Source: Nannochloropsis oceanica
Taxonomy: Eukaryota; Sar; Eustigmatophyceae; Eustigmatales; Monodopsidaceae
NCBI GenBank assembly: GCA_004519485.1
Contig: CP038131.1
Location: forward strand, 393,501-457,500
Length of the DNA: 64,000 nt
Reading direction: 5' to 3'
The notes beneath the pieces are model-generated. The model had not been told where the DNA came from, did not search any database, and saw nothing but the letters and a program-made list of their open reading frames with translations. A program made the position numbers and the translations under genes. Numbering within the stretch: the first letter of the stretch is position 1; every line of letters begins with the position of its first letter. This document shows positions 39,310-49,361 of the stretch, piece after piece.

Positions 39310-40606
39310 GCGAATGAGAGGACGATCACTTCAACGGGCGTGCCTATGTCCTGCCGCGCCCGTAGGCACAACAAACGAGAGGAGTGGCAAGGGGGAAGCA
39401 GGTACTGACCCTACTTTCCTCCCTCCCTCCCTCCCTCCCTCCCTCCCTCCCTCCCTCCTCGGGGGGAATGAGGTGGAGGTAAGCATAAAAATAGTGAAAG
39501 ATTTGAACCAGGAGACGCACGATGTTGACACTGTTGAGACTGCCTAGGCAGTGGTGGGACCTGAAGGGAGGGAGGGAGAGAAGGACGGAGGGAGGGAGGG
39601 AGGGAACGAGGGGTTAGTTAAGTGAGCAGCGACATGTGTGGGTAGGTAGACCTGTTTTCACAAATGCTAAGGGAAGGAGGCAGGGATTGAGGGATCGAGG
39701 GAGAGAATAGCACGCGCTGTCAAGCGCGTAGAGAGCGAGGGAAGGAGCGAGGAAGGGAGGGAAGGAGGGAGGGAGGAAAAGACAAGCAGACAGGCCATAC
39801 CTATAATCTTTATCCTGAAACAATTCGGCGATAGGTTCGTCCAGATCATCGCTTGTCCCCTCCACTGCCACCACCCGCACGTTCCCCCTCTTCTTCCCTT
39901 CCTTCTTCCTCCCCCCTCCCCCTCCCCCTCCCCCTCCCTCATGCGCGGCCAGCATCTGAGCTTCCTGCAAGGGACTGACCCTCCCGAGGGGGTATAATAC
40001 TATCACCCTCATGTTCTCTTTGCCCTTAACTGCCGCTGCTGCTGAAGGCCCCGTGTCTCCTGATGTGCCAACTAGAAAGGTCATTTTTTGGTGTTGCTTG
40101 GAGAGGTAGAAGTTGAGGACATGAGCTAAGACTTGCATGCCTAAGTCTTTGAATGCCAAGGAGGGCCCGTGGAACAATTCGGCGATATAGAGGGAGGGAG
40201 CAGAGGAGGGGGAGGAGGAGCAGGAGGAGGAGGAGGAAGAGGAGGAAGAGGAGGAGGAGGAGGACGACGACGAGGACGAAGGCCACGGCAAGGCCTTGAA
40301 TGTCACCACCTCGGGCGTAGCAAAGGAGGCAAAGCTGGCGTCCACAATCTCTTCCAATGGCACTTCCTCTTCGGTCTTCCCGTCGTCCTCGTCCCCGTCG
40401 TCCGTCACAAACAAAGCCAAGAGCCTGGTGACTAATTGGGGATATGAGAGGCCTCTCCATTCTTCCAGCATCGCAGGCGTCACCTGCGGGATGCGCTCTG
40501 GTAGGAGCATGCCTCCATCCGGAGCCCATCCTGCTAGCACGGCTTCACGAAATGTGAGGCGCGACGAAGAGGAGGAAGATTCTCCTCGGGTGCTAATGTA
40601 CCGCAT
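39310..40606 (-). pseudogene. Threonine synthase-like gene, apparently damaged
   Basis: PLP enzyme that converts O-phosphohomoserine to threonine, class with the yeast Thr4/THNSL N-terminus. Exon 1 (39801-40606) begins MRYISTRGESS and has AGWAPDGGMLLPERIPQVT, YIAELFHGPSLAFKDLGMQ (the PLP Lys is in FKD) and LVGTSGDTGPSAAAAVKG. It joins in phase to an exon starting at 39539 that reads SLNSVNIVRLLVQIFHYFYA. A (GGGA)n run at 39418-39458 follows, and after it FVVPTGAAG is in another frame. GTPVEVIV is in a third frame, with about ten residues missing between. Nothing matches the last 200 or so residues. A Ser run and a Gly run interrupt exon 1. Either a decaying gene or a region with sequence errors. 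An acceptor-like site upstream of the ATG suggests a lost or distant transit-peptide exon. Confidence 0.7.
39418..39458. repeat. (CCCT)n tetranucleotide repeat inside threonine synthase
   Basis: About nine to ten CCCT units on the plus strand (GGGA on the coding strand). Each gain or loss of a unit shifts the reading frame of the surrounding exon by one. Confidence 0.95.
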
Positions 40607-41153
40607 AGGGCGTTGCGTCGTGACTATCAATACTCCTGTGGTATGGCTGAAGGGGGGAGAGGGAGGGAGGAGGAGAGTAAGGTGTATTGAGCAAAGAGCC
40701 AGGCAGGTGATAAATAGCCGGGTAAGTACAAAGGGGTGGGTACATGTGCCTGCGTTGGCCCCTCAGAACGCGAGACGAACGAACGAACGAGCGGAGCGGA
40801 GAGACTTCGCCTCTTCTCGTGTCAAGTCACGACAAACACCACACACGCAAGTTTGCAACAAGGCGATGTGGATCTGTGAGTGGGTGTACGCACTACGTTG
40901 ACGTGAGGTGGCAGTCCTCGAGGCATAAAAATGACAAGGAACGAGATCTACTTCGCCCCAAAACCGGCATGGACAGAGTATCAATTTTCGTTGCCGCCAA
41001 GTAATGCTCTACTCTGTCTCATCTTGTGACCTTGGCTCGCTTTGAATTCTTCCCCTCTCGTTCTTGATTTCGATTGTCCTATCTAATTCCTCTCTTATTA
41101 CACTCACCACGAACACACACCACACAGGCAGATCTTTCCTCTCCCTGCACATC
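40607..41153. other. Divergent intergenic region
   Basis: Between threonine synthase (minus) and the ferredoxin-like gene (plus). May hide a 5' exon of the former. No other gene seen. Confidence 0.35.
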
Positions 41154-41832
41154 ATGACTACCATGCTTCGCCTGTCCGTTCTCCTGGTCCTGCTTTCCAT
41201 GGTAGCCTCCTTCCTAGTCCCCGCTCCCTTGCCGGCCATGACCTCTGTGCCACAGCAAACTCGGCGAGGGAAGATGATGATGCTGGGCATGTTTGGGAAG
41301 AAGTCGGCCGGAGGCAAAAAAAAGACATTTACGGTGACGGTGCAACAGAAGTTTTACAAGGACGCGGAGCTGGAAGTAGATGCGGGCGCACCAGTGAACC
41401 TGCGCAAGGAGCTCATGAAGAATAAGATTGACATCTACCCGTTGCAAGGCAAGATCTACAACTGCGGCGGAGGGGGCCAGTGCGGTACCTGTGCCGTGCA
41501 GATTATCAGTGGTGCCAAGAATCTTAAGTAAGTCTTGAGTAGTGAAGATGGTAGGGGCGGGTCTGGAATGCTCTTCCCGTGCAAGAAGGTTTTTGTTCAA
41601 TCATTTACTCCCCGATCTCTTTCCTTTGTTTGAGCATATTCAATATATTCAATTCTTCTCGCATTTGCCTTACGACTCATTTCGTTTCTTTCTAAATGTT
41701 AAATTTCATGCAAAAACTAGCCCCAAGTCGCCCGTGGAGGTCAAGGCGCTAGGCGGGAAGAGGGGAGACGACATTCGATTGTCATGCTGCACACGGGCCT
41801 CGGGGGACGTGGTGATTAAGACGAAGCCTTGA
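41154..41832 (+). CDS. Plastid 2Fe-2S ferredoxin-like protein
   Basis: Two exons, 41154-41527 and 41721-41832, join in phase (AAC Asn codon at the junction) to 161 residues. The N-terminus is a signal peptide with an ASAF-like site (LLVLLSMVASFLVPAPLP). After a basic linker comes a beta-grasp ferredoxin domain (KKTFTVTVQQKFYKDAELEV). Its cluster motif is NCGGGGQCGTCAVQI, spacing CX5CX2C, and the fourth Cys is in IRLSCCTRASG. The text is closest to the plant PNSB3/NDF4-type ferredoxin-like protein rather than to photosynthetic ferredoxin (CX4CX2C). Function in this alga is unknown; electron transfer in the plastid is inferred. Confidence 0.85.
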
Positions 41833-42394
41833 CTGATTGACTGACTAGCTTTTCAATGACTAAGAAGATATGACCGGGAAGGCACCAACGATGATGACTT
41901 TGCAGGAGGTTGGGGTCCACAAGAGCAATACCCAAAACGATGTGAGGAATGATGATAAAGAAGGAATCACGTACTGCCGAAGGAGACGGAGGAGGGGGGA
42001 AAGAAGAGATCGGAAAGGAGAGAAAAGAAGTAGAGATCATATACTGATCTGTATTGTGTCACTTCCTTTTTGTAGAATGGGCGGAAAGGCTTATGTGTGT
42101 GAGAGTGAGTGTGCGTTGAGCGTGTGTGCGTGTGCCCCGGTGCCCCGACTGATCTTTTGTTCAAGTGAAAAGCTGGTCTTCAAAGCACGCGTGTATCTCT
42201 TTTTCCTAGACCAGTGCGAAGCAAGCTATCAAAAAAGTGGAAAAGAATAATGACGAAAAAGAAAGGGGGGGAAACTAGGATGAAGACTTCGCCTCCTCCA
42301 CACATCCTCTCGTACTTGTTCTTCACTCTTTTCTCAGAACAGGGAGAAATCATCCCTGTGGTCCTCCTATCTCACTCCAAAAGGCAACACCACC
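41833..42394. other. Convergent intergenic region
   Basis: 3' flanks of the ferredoxin-like gene and bystin. Purine-rich and GT-repeat patches; no gene seen. Confidence 0.4.
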
Positions 42395-44319
42395 TTAAAC
42401 AAAATTCATACTCCTCAACAAAGCGTTCTGCCCATTCCCCCTGAAATTGCTCGGATCTAGTTCCCCCCGACTCCGACAATTAAACAACTCCCTCCTCACT
42501 TCCGGGGTGATCTGGTGATGCGAATGCGCCTTCAAAACCTCTCTCAACCGCTCCTTGTCTTCCTTCGTGATTTCTTCCTTATATCGCTGCGCGAACACAA
42601 GTAAAGACTGATGCCAGAGCACCGGAAGGATGGGCCCCGTGCTGCTGGCCGTGGCACTGGTAGCTGACGTCAGACCCTGCCCTTCATACTCAGCGAACCG
42701 AACGAAGTAATCAGCCAGAGCATCGATGACGCGATATGGCAAGGTGTATTTCTTATTTAAGAGAGCCTTCAGAAAAATGGAACAGGGAGCGGAGTAGTCT
42801 CGGGCGGTGGCCAGCTTGAGGAGGACGACCGCGGCGTGGTTGACAGGAATCGAGACCTTTCCCAACACACTTCCGATGATGGTGGCCTCGCGGATTGTGC
42901 AGTCCCCGGATTGGATAAGCGGAAGAAGAATGCCCTTGAAGAAGGCTCCGGGCTTGTACATGGCTTTTTTTAGCGCTGTTTTAGTTTTTAATTCGGAGGG
43001 AGAGAAGACGGAGAGAGAAAAATGTGGGCTCTACGCATCGCATGATGCACAATTCGAAAGATGTGCGTATCCCTCGGATAGATCTATTCGATTTCCCCAT
43101 TCCTTTATAGTACGCACCCGTGTAATAGTGATAATTCAGGTTCTTGTTTGCGCAAATATCATCGCGGCACTTTTCAAGCAAAATCAAATTGAAAAATCGC
43201 TGCGAGAGCTTCGCATTCAGATTCGAGGCAAAAATGCGCGTCGCCGCAAAGGTAGCATGAGGAGTCCATTCATCCGGGCGTGTCAAATACACTACCTCCT
43301 CCCAGTTTGCAAGAGCAGGCAAGATTTTGAAAGCCTTGGGCAGCTTCCCCGCCGTATAGGTCTTGAGTAATTTTCCAATCTCCGCATACACCTCTCGAAC
43401 CTTAAGAGATATCTTGGAACGGCCCCCGTCTTCCCCTTCCTGCCCTGGCAGCCCCTTGACCTCTAGATCATCCTCCTCAGCTCTTTCACGGATTTTATCC
43501 ATAATAATATCGGCCAGAGTTCGGCGCTCCCCTGCGCCAATGTCCATGAAGGACGAGACAACACGTTGCTCCGCCTCTGATAGACCCCCCGCTCCCATAT
43601 GCACCGCTCCCTCCTTGAATTCCACCATTCCATCCTCCTCCTCTTCCTCATGCTCGTACTTGTCCATTTCCTCCACATCCCACCCCAGCGTCCTATAGGC
43701 GTCTTCTCCGTCCTCGTCATCGTCGCTGTCCATCGAGTCGCCATGCCGCCGGGCCTGTGTCTTACCACATCTGCCGCTGGACGCGAAGCGAACAACCCCC
43801 TTTCCAGCCTCTGCAGCTCCACCACGCTGGTGGCTACTGCGTTCTTCCTCAGCCATCTGCTTCGAAGCCTGCAGCAAGATCTTACGGGAAAGCTTGGGGT
43901 CGAGAAACTTGTCAGACGCCCCCCCATCCGCGGCCTCTCCTTCTTCCTCCATCTGAGCATGGTTGCCTGCGCTTTCCTCGTCATCCCCCTGACCCTCAAT
44001 ACGCCGCCGCAACATGCGCTTTCGCTTCAGCTCCAGGACCCGTTCTTCCTTGGCGTCGTCGTCGAGCTGCGTAAATGGATGGGTAGATAAGGTTGTGGGG
44101 TGAGGAGGTCGAAAGTATTTTAGGTATTTGACGGTGGACGGGTTTATGATGCTCTGCACGGTACAGTACGGGTCTGCATTAGCATGCTCCATAAAGACCC
44201 CTCCCCGACCGTGCACTCTGAAGAAAGAAGTCAAGTCAATGTTTCGCTTGCCCATCTCTGTATCCAGGAAAACGTACCTCGACTGCCAAAGGCACCCGGC
44301 GCTTCTTTCCCTTGCCCAT
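42395..44319 (-). CDS. Bystin, ribosome biogenesis factor (Enp1)
   Basis: Three exons, 44278-44319, 43118-44066 and 42395-42975, join in phase to 523 residues. The short first exon encodes MGKGKKRRVPLAVE. The second has the acidic N-terminal half (LDPKLSRKILLQASKQ, RRTLADIIMDKIRE) and the family core AGKLPKAFKILPALANWEEVVYLT, ATRIFASNLNAKLSQRFFNL and LNYHYYTAL. The third continues KKAMYKPGAFFKGILLPLIQ, GSVLGKVSIPVNHAAVVLLK, KKYTLPYRVIDALADYF, LPVLWHQSLLVFAQRYK and TPEVRRELFNCRSRGE. Bystin/Enp1 is needed for 40S subunit assembly and export. Intron 1 is about 210 bp and intron 2 about 140 bp. Confidence 0.93.
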
Positions 44320-45172
44320 GAATTGTTGATGCGTGCAATGCTGTACGAAGAGGTGGGGTGCGTGTGTAGAGGGGACTGCATGAGAAGCCTGGAATATCAT
44401 TACCGAGAGCGCACCGCGCCAACAAACAAGCCAGCAACAAGCAACAACTTGCATCGGCCAACGGCTGCTGGCCCACACTCACACAACGACTTGCTCCTAC
44501 TGCCACTGAAGACCAACCTATCCGAGCGCATTAAAACCCGATGTGACAACACCCAGGCCTGGCAATAGTTGCACGAGAGGCCAAGAGAGCGCGAAAATGT
44601 CTACATTGGCCACCAACAAATACCCAGAACCCCCACAACCATCCCATCCAACCCTTCAAGAAGTTCTCCAACCCTACCGAGATTGTGCGCGAGATGCGAG
44701 AAACAGCGTGCGTGCGATTCACCTAGAGAAGTGAGAGGGTGGGAGGAACGTGAAAAAGAGGGGCGCTTCATAGTCTTGAAAGACGAGGAATCAGAGAAGA
44801 AAAGACACACCTGTGAGGAGAGGGTGTCAACCAGGAAATCGTGCTGCGGTGAGCCAGGAATAAACTCCTGTGTGCGTATGCATAAGTCAATATGTTTGTT
44901 TACACATATGATTATAATAACAGAGTTTGCTTCCATCCTTGTGAACCCCGCTCTTTACTTCACGTGCTCCCGCCTATTTCACCTTCTCAATACACAGCAC
45001 AACCCAGTGGACGGGCCCGCTGGTGAATGAGTACCAGGGCCCGTCATTCTCTGCCTCTTGCCACGGGCCCGGCATGGAAAAACGAAGCTGAGTGGGAACC
45101 CCACACTCCCCTCCGCTGTCTTCACCTGGTGGAAGGATGGAGGAGAGGAAAGAGTAGGGAGGGGATAGCAGG
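44320..45172. other. Intergenic, no gene seen
   Basis: 5' flank of bystin followed by unassigned DNA. Small frames only. The last part runs into the purine-rich tract. Confidence 0.4.
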
Positions 45173-45369
45173 ATGGATACAGGAGGGGATCCTGGAAGGG
45201 TAGGAGTGGGAGGAGTCGGGGCGGCCGGAGCGGCAACAGGAGGAGGAGGAGAGGGAAAAAGCGGAATCCCCACTATACTCTCTTTACCCGGAGAACAGGC
45301 AGCACGAGCACTAGCAACCATTGGTGCGGCACTTACTGGAGGAATGGAGAAGGGAAAGAGAAAGATAGT

Positions 45370-45586
45370 GAGGCTGCTCCGACGAGGGGGAAGAGGGGGA
45401 GGAGGAGGGGAAAGAGGGGCAGGAGGGGGAGGAGGAGGGGAAAGAGGGGCAGGAGGACGAGGTAAAGAAGGGGGAGGGGAAGGAGGGGGAGGAGGAGGGG
45501 AAAGAGGGGCAGGAGGACGAGGGGAAGGAGGGGGAGGAGGGGAAAGAGGGGGAGGAGGACGAGAAGGAGGAGGAGAAGAAGAGGAG

Positions 45587-45620
<34 letters not shown>

Positions 45621-46050
45621 GAGGAGAGGAAGAAGTAAAAGAGAAAGAAGAGGAAGAAGAGGAAGAAGAAGAAAAAGAAGAGGAAGAAGAAGAAGAGGAG
45701 GAAGAGGAAGAAGAAGAAGGGGGAGGAGGAGGAGGGGGAGGAGGAGGGAGACGAGGAGGGGGTGGAAGGGGAAGGGGAGGAGGAGGAGGAGGCGGTGGAG
45801 GCGGAGGCGGAGGCGGGGGAGGCGGAGGCGGAGGAGGATGCGGAGGCGGAGGAGGAGGAGGAGGAAGGGAAAGGGGAGGAGGAGGCGGAGGCGGTGGAAG
45901 CAGAGGAGGCGGAGGCGGTGGAAGCAGAGGAGGAGGCGGTGGAAGCAGAGGAGGAGGCGGTGGAAGCAGAGGAGGAGGAGGCGGAGGCGGAGGAGGCGGA
46001 GGCGGAGGAGGCGGAGGCGGAGGAGAACGAGGACGAGGCAGAGGAGGAGG
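45370..46050. repeat. Homopurine tract (plus strand), GGA/GAA rich
   Basis: Nearly 680 bp made of GGA, GAA and GGC words, with a 15-bp imperfect tandem motif (GGTGGAAGCAGAGGA) near 45890-45970. It yields artefactual frames of poly Gly, Glu or Ser on either strand. Confidence 0.95.
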
Positions 46051-46051
46051 T

Positions 46052-46473
46052 CATGGGCGGGCCATCCGAGGACTGTATTGGTGTGACACCTGTGAACAGT
46101 TCGTGTCCCGGGACGGCAATGGGGCACGTAACATCCTGCGGGTGTACAGGAGTATGGTCCGTGGAGAAGCTCGTCCCCATGATCTTCGGTTTGGTCAACC
46201 GCGGCAAGATATGCGAACACTCTATGTGTAGCGTTCCCGCTGACCTCCTCTTTTATCCTCCTCCCCCTTCTCCTCCTGGCCCTGTGTGGGCCGTCCGGGG
46301 ACTTTGCCAGGTCAAAAAACCTGTCAAAGTCGCTAGAAAAACTCGGACGATGAATAAGGGATGGCAATAATTTATTGTTGGAAGGCTCCCCCTCGTATGC
46401 AAGTCCTCGAAGACGCAGGTTGCATGCGATAGTTCTAGAGGGATGTAGGAACGACGACCACGACCAAAAAGAA
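46052..46473 (+). mobile_element. Fanzor (eukaryotic TnpB) remnant B
   Basis: Plus-strand counterpart of remnant A. The coding fragment and 240 bp of right end match A at about 95 percent by eye. They share the recognisable downstream text GTCAAAAAACCTGTCAAAGT and GATAGTTCTAGAG. Similarity ends near an AAAAAGAACTA motif at about 46473 (35758 in A). A copy-specific 9-bp or so insertion lies just before that end. The homopurine tract precedes it, as in A. Confidence 0.7.
46056..46231 (+). pseudogene. Fanzor C-terminal zinc-finger and RuvC-III fragment, copy B
   Basis: Fragment reading RGLYWCDTCEQFVSRDGNGA then RNILRVYRSMVRGEA, ending LYV and a stop. It has the same CxxC and RD-x-N-x-A-x-N-I signature as copy A. 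The open frame continues upstream for hundreds of codons only because the purine tract lacks stops; that Gly/Glu-rich text has no Fanzor features. Confidence 0.72.
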
Positions 46474-47081
46474 CTACCGAGAAACAGACCCACACCCACA
46501 CACACACACACACACACACAGACACACACACAGAGCATTCTTGCCCTTGTTACTATCAGCTTGTTTTACCACACAATATGCCCAGCAACAGTCACAAAAA
46601 CGAACACGAGAGGCCGCCTGATGTAGTAGTATACATCAGAGAGTTATGAACGCCATTTCAACTCCCGAGGTACACCGCCCAGCCCACTTTGACTTGACTT
46701 GACTTTTTCTTGAGTGCATCCTCGAGAGAGGGCTTTTGGCTTACTTGGCGGCTCTTGCCGAGCAAGTCCTGATCCCCTCCCCTCAACCTCACCCTCGACA
46801 TACAAAGCACAGCACCACACTAGAGAGCGACCACATTCACCACACCAAACAGAAAACTGGACATTACGGCCACACGGCTGTTCCTGGGAATAAGAAAGGC
46901 GCATCGCGCTCGGCGCCCCCCCAAAATGCAAGCTTAGCCGATGGATGCATCAGCGCCCTCACTCTGCTCCAGCTGGGCCCATGCCGCCCCGAACAGGCAT
47001 GCACAAGGGCTGCCATGCATGCATTTACTAAATCACTCATTTCCTGTTCTCACAATCCCCACAGGCCGTGAAAGCCCCACA
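46474..47081. other. Intergenic, with (CA)n microsatellite
   Basis: A CA repeat at about 46494-46530, then promoter side of the TMEM164-like gene. No other gene seen. Confidence 0.45.
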
Positions 47082-47912
47082 ATGAAGCAATTTCCCGCAG
47101 TGCGGTTGCTGGCCAGCCTCTTGGAAAGCCTCAATCCCGAGCTCCCCTTCGATGCCAGTGATCCCAAGGGAGATGAATACTTGAGCAGATGGCACTCATC
47201 ACCAACCCAGCATGCCGCTGAACTCATTGTGTCGTTTCTCCTCTTCAGTCCTTTGCTGTATGTGGCCTGGCGTAATATGCAAAAACAAATGCGTGCTTTG
47301 CGGATAACCTATACCCCCACGAAAGGGCAGGTGTTGTGGAGCTTTGGTCTTATCATGACGCTTCTTTTGCAGGTGCCTCTCAAGCTAGATGTCACCAACA
47401 TCTCCTCCCACCCTGCTTACTTTTTGCAGCCCTGCCACGTCACCACCATCCTTTATTTTATTTGCACCGTTGTCCCGTCGGAAACCTCCTTTATCTGCTT
47501 TCATGCACTAAGTCTTCTGACCTGGGGGCCGTCGCTTGCGTTCTGCTTTCCGAATCTGCCTGCAACTCGTCTCGAGGTCACCTTCTTCTATCTACAACAC
47601 ATTTTCCTCTGTACTGCGCCAATTTTTGCGGTAAACAAAACCCACCGACTCCTGTACAAGAGCTGGTCGTGGAACTACTTTTCGTTCGTGGTCCTGTCCG
47701 CATATCACTGGTGGCTGTTGCTTCCGTGGGCAATCAAAAGCGGTATAAACGTTGCGACCATGACCTCCCCTCCTCCCGCCCTCATACCCTTTGGGCGCTG
47801 CTACCGTTTTGTACAGGGGTTGGCATGTCTTGTGCTTCATAGCCTGAGTATCGGTGTCCATCTAGCGTTGAGTGCCTTGATGCAACGTATGGCCAAGAGG
47901 AAGGGTGCGTAA
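47082..47912 (+). CDS. TMEM164-like multi-pass membrane protein
   Basis: A 276-residue protein from ATG 47082 (MKQFPAVRLLASLLE); an acceptor-like CCCCACAG lies just upstream, so a 5' UTR intron is possible. Six or seven hydrophobic segments. The central text SHPAYFLQPCHVTTILYFIC, followed by GPSLAFCFPNLPATRLEVTF and FYLQHIFLCTAPIFAV, matches the TMEM164 family signature (PCHxxT, then FPD/N and a QH helix). SAYHWWLLLPWAI forms a later helix. TMEM164 is reported as an acyltransferase acting in ether-phospholipid synthesis with a Cys in this region. The Cys-His here fits that. Function in the alga is inferred from family. Confidence 0.7.
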   Translation: MKQFPAVRLLASLLESLNPELPFDASDPKGDEYLSRWHSSPTQHAAELIVSFLLFSPLLYVAWRNMQKQMRALRITYTPTKGQVLWSFGLIMTLLLQVPLKLDVTNISSHPAYFLQPCHVTTILYFICTVVPSETSFICFHALSLLTWGPSLAFCFPNLPATRLEVTFFYLQHIFLCTAPIFAVNKTHRLLYKSWSWNYFSFVVLSAYHWWLLLPWAIKSGINVATMTSPPPALIPFGRCYRFVQGLACLVLHSLSIGVHLALSALMQRMAKRKGA

Positions 47913-48060
47913 AATAATAACTGAGAAAAAAAACAAGCAGGGAAATTGAAACTAAAAGACAAATGATGCGTCTCTTTTATGTAGTCGCCTCATTAAATTT
48001 TTCTGACAGCAAAATTATGTACTCGTCGGCAACTCTCCCAAACATCTATTACTCAAGCTC

Positions 48061-49067
48061 TTACTCAGTGCGTTTTTCCCCTTGTTTCCTGAAGGAAACA
48101 CGGTCTACGTGATCCCTTAACAGCGTCTCTAAAATGACGTTCTCCATCATGGTGGAGCCTGTCGGAGGGAAAGGTGCTGATGCTTGCTGCTGCAGCTGTT
48201 GCTGATTCGGATGTGTCATTTTGCCTCCCTTTCCCCCGGCTAACGCAGATTCCTTTGGTGGGGGGGAGAGAGTGGAAGACGAGAATGAGAGAGTCGTAGG
48301 TGGTGATTGCCGTTAGGAAAAATAGGGCAAGTGGAGAAGTAATAAGTGCGTGACACAACAGACATGCGCATGCTTCGAAACTCTGTCATCGTATTTACCT
48401 GCCACAAAAGCTCGGCCATGGCCAACTCGCCTAGCTTTTTGTTACTGCTCCTGCTGCTTATGTTGCTGATGTCACGGACTCTTTGTGGCAAGGCTTCTCC
48501 CGGCATAGAATATATTGCCGATGAGACAGACGCAGAAATGATGTCACCGTGAGTTTTGGACAATTTCGGGTCGAGACTGCCTGCTGGAGGCGATCCCGTT
48601 GCGGGCATGCCTGGGCGACGGAGGCGAAACGGCTGCTTCTGCGAACCCGCGGCGCGTACCTCGCAGCGGATTGAGTCAAGCTCGTACATATTCTGTTGAA
48701 CCTCATGAGTAAGCTGTATGGGAGGATTAGAAGTGGCTTATTTAAAGATGCCTGCTTTTTTATGGGCTGCTACGTTTCCTTCCCTCTAACCCCAGACAGA
48801 CACGTACTCTGGAAAACTGCGTGTCTTGCGTGGCCTTGGTAAACTGATCCCGTGCCGTATTCAACAAAGCTACCATCTTGCCTGTACCTCGTCCCACGAT
48901 GCGCGCGAGCTGTGGTACTTCCCTCTTGCCTAGGATAAGGGGAATGGGGTGTGGGGGGGGTCACGACGGGGTCGAGGGGCGCGCTGTCGTGGGTGCGTCC
49001 ACTTACCGAGCAAAAACGAAGCCACCCCAACCAGCACCACTATCTCCAGGCCCGTCACTTCAAACAT
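48061..49067 (-). CDS. TatB/TatA-like twin-arginine translocase subunit, core in two frames
   Basis: Four exons: 49007-49067, about 48808-48927, 48399-48713 and 48061-48252. Exon 1 reads MFEVTGLEIVVLVGVASFLL, the short Glu-containing membrane helix of TatA/B proteins. Exon 2 starts GKREVPQLA, the hinge and amphipathic helix start, and continues RIVGRGTGKMVALLNTARDQ, exactly the TatB pattern. However, the two halves lie in different frames at a short CG run near 48903; a variant acceptor (after CAAGAG) would keep the second frame but lose the KREVPQLA text. Exon 3 gives LTHEVQQNMYELDSIRCEVR and a long polar tail; exon 4 ends EKRTE. Plastid (Hcf106-like) or mitochondrial location is undecided: no transit peptide is attached to this start, though a basic stretch MLGSGRAASLVRRRRG begins at about 49193. 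Confidence 0.6.
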
Positions 49068-49361
49068 ATGCTGCCCGTGGTGAGGATTGGAGAGATATGT
49101 GTGTAAGTGGTGGTCAATTTGCGTGGGCAGCAGGTCAGGTCAACCTCCTCGCCGCCGTCGAACAAGCGAAGCAGCCCTTCCACTTCCCAGCATGACAAGC
49201 AAGGCATTATACTTGCACGCTTCATAAGTAACCCTGCGCTTCGCTTATCATGAGCATCGTCCGTTTATTCACTCATTTCATACACGTGGGTGGCCTCCCA
49301 TACGAATCCTTGCAAATACACCACTCACAGGATCGTGGCGCTGGGCCAGCAACTTGACTCC
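49068..49361. other. Divergent promoter region
   Basis: Between the TatB-like gene (minus) and the PLP enzyme (plus). May contain a 5' exon of the TatB-like gene around 49140-49195. Confidence 0.35.

Noticed and set aside
45311-46207. Ser/Leu/Phe-rich minus-strand proteins over the purine tract
   Set aside because: Pure composition artefacts opposite the homopurine run; the same applies to 35866-36531.
45173-46231. A 352-residue Gly/Glu-rich protein ending in the Fanzor zinc finger
   Set aside because: The long upstream frame exists because the purine tract has no stop codons; only the last 57 or so codons look like real protein.
49140-49195. Basic presequence-like stretch (MLGSGRAASLVRRRRG) as first exon of the TatB-like gene
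   Set aside because: No donor in the right phase to join it to the Tat exon was found; left only as a possibility.
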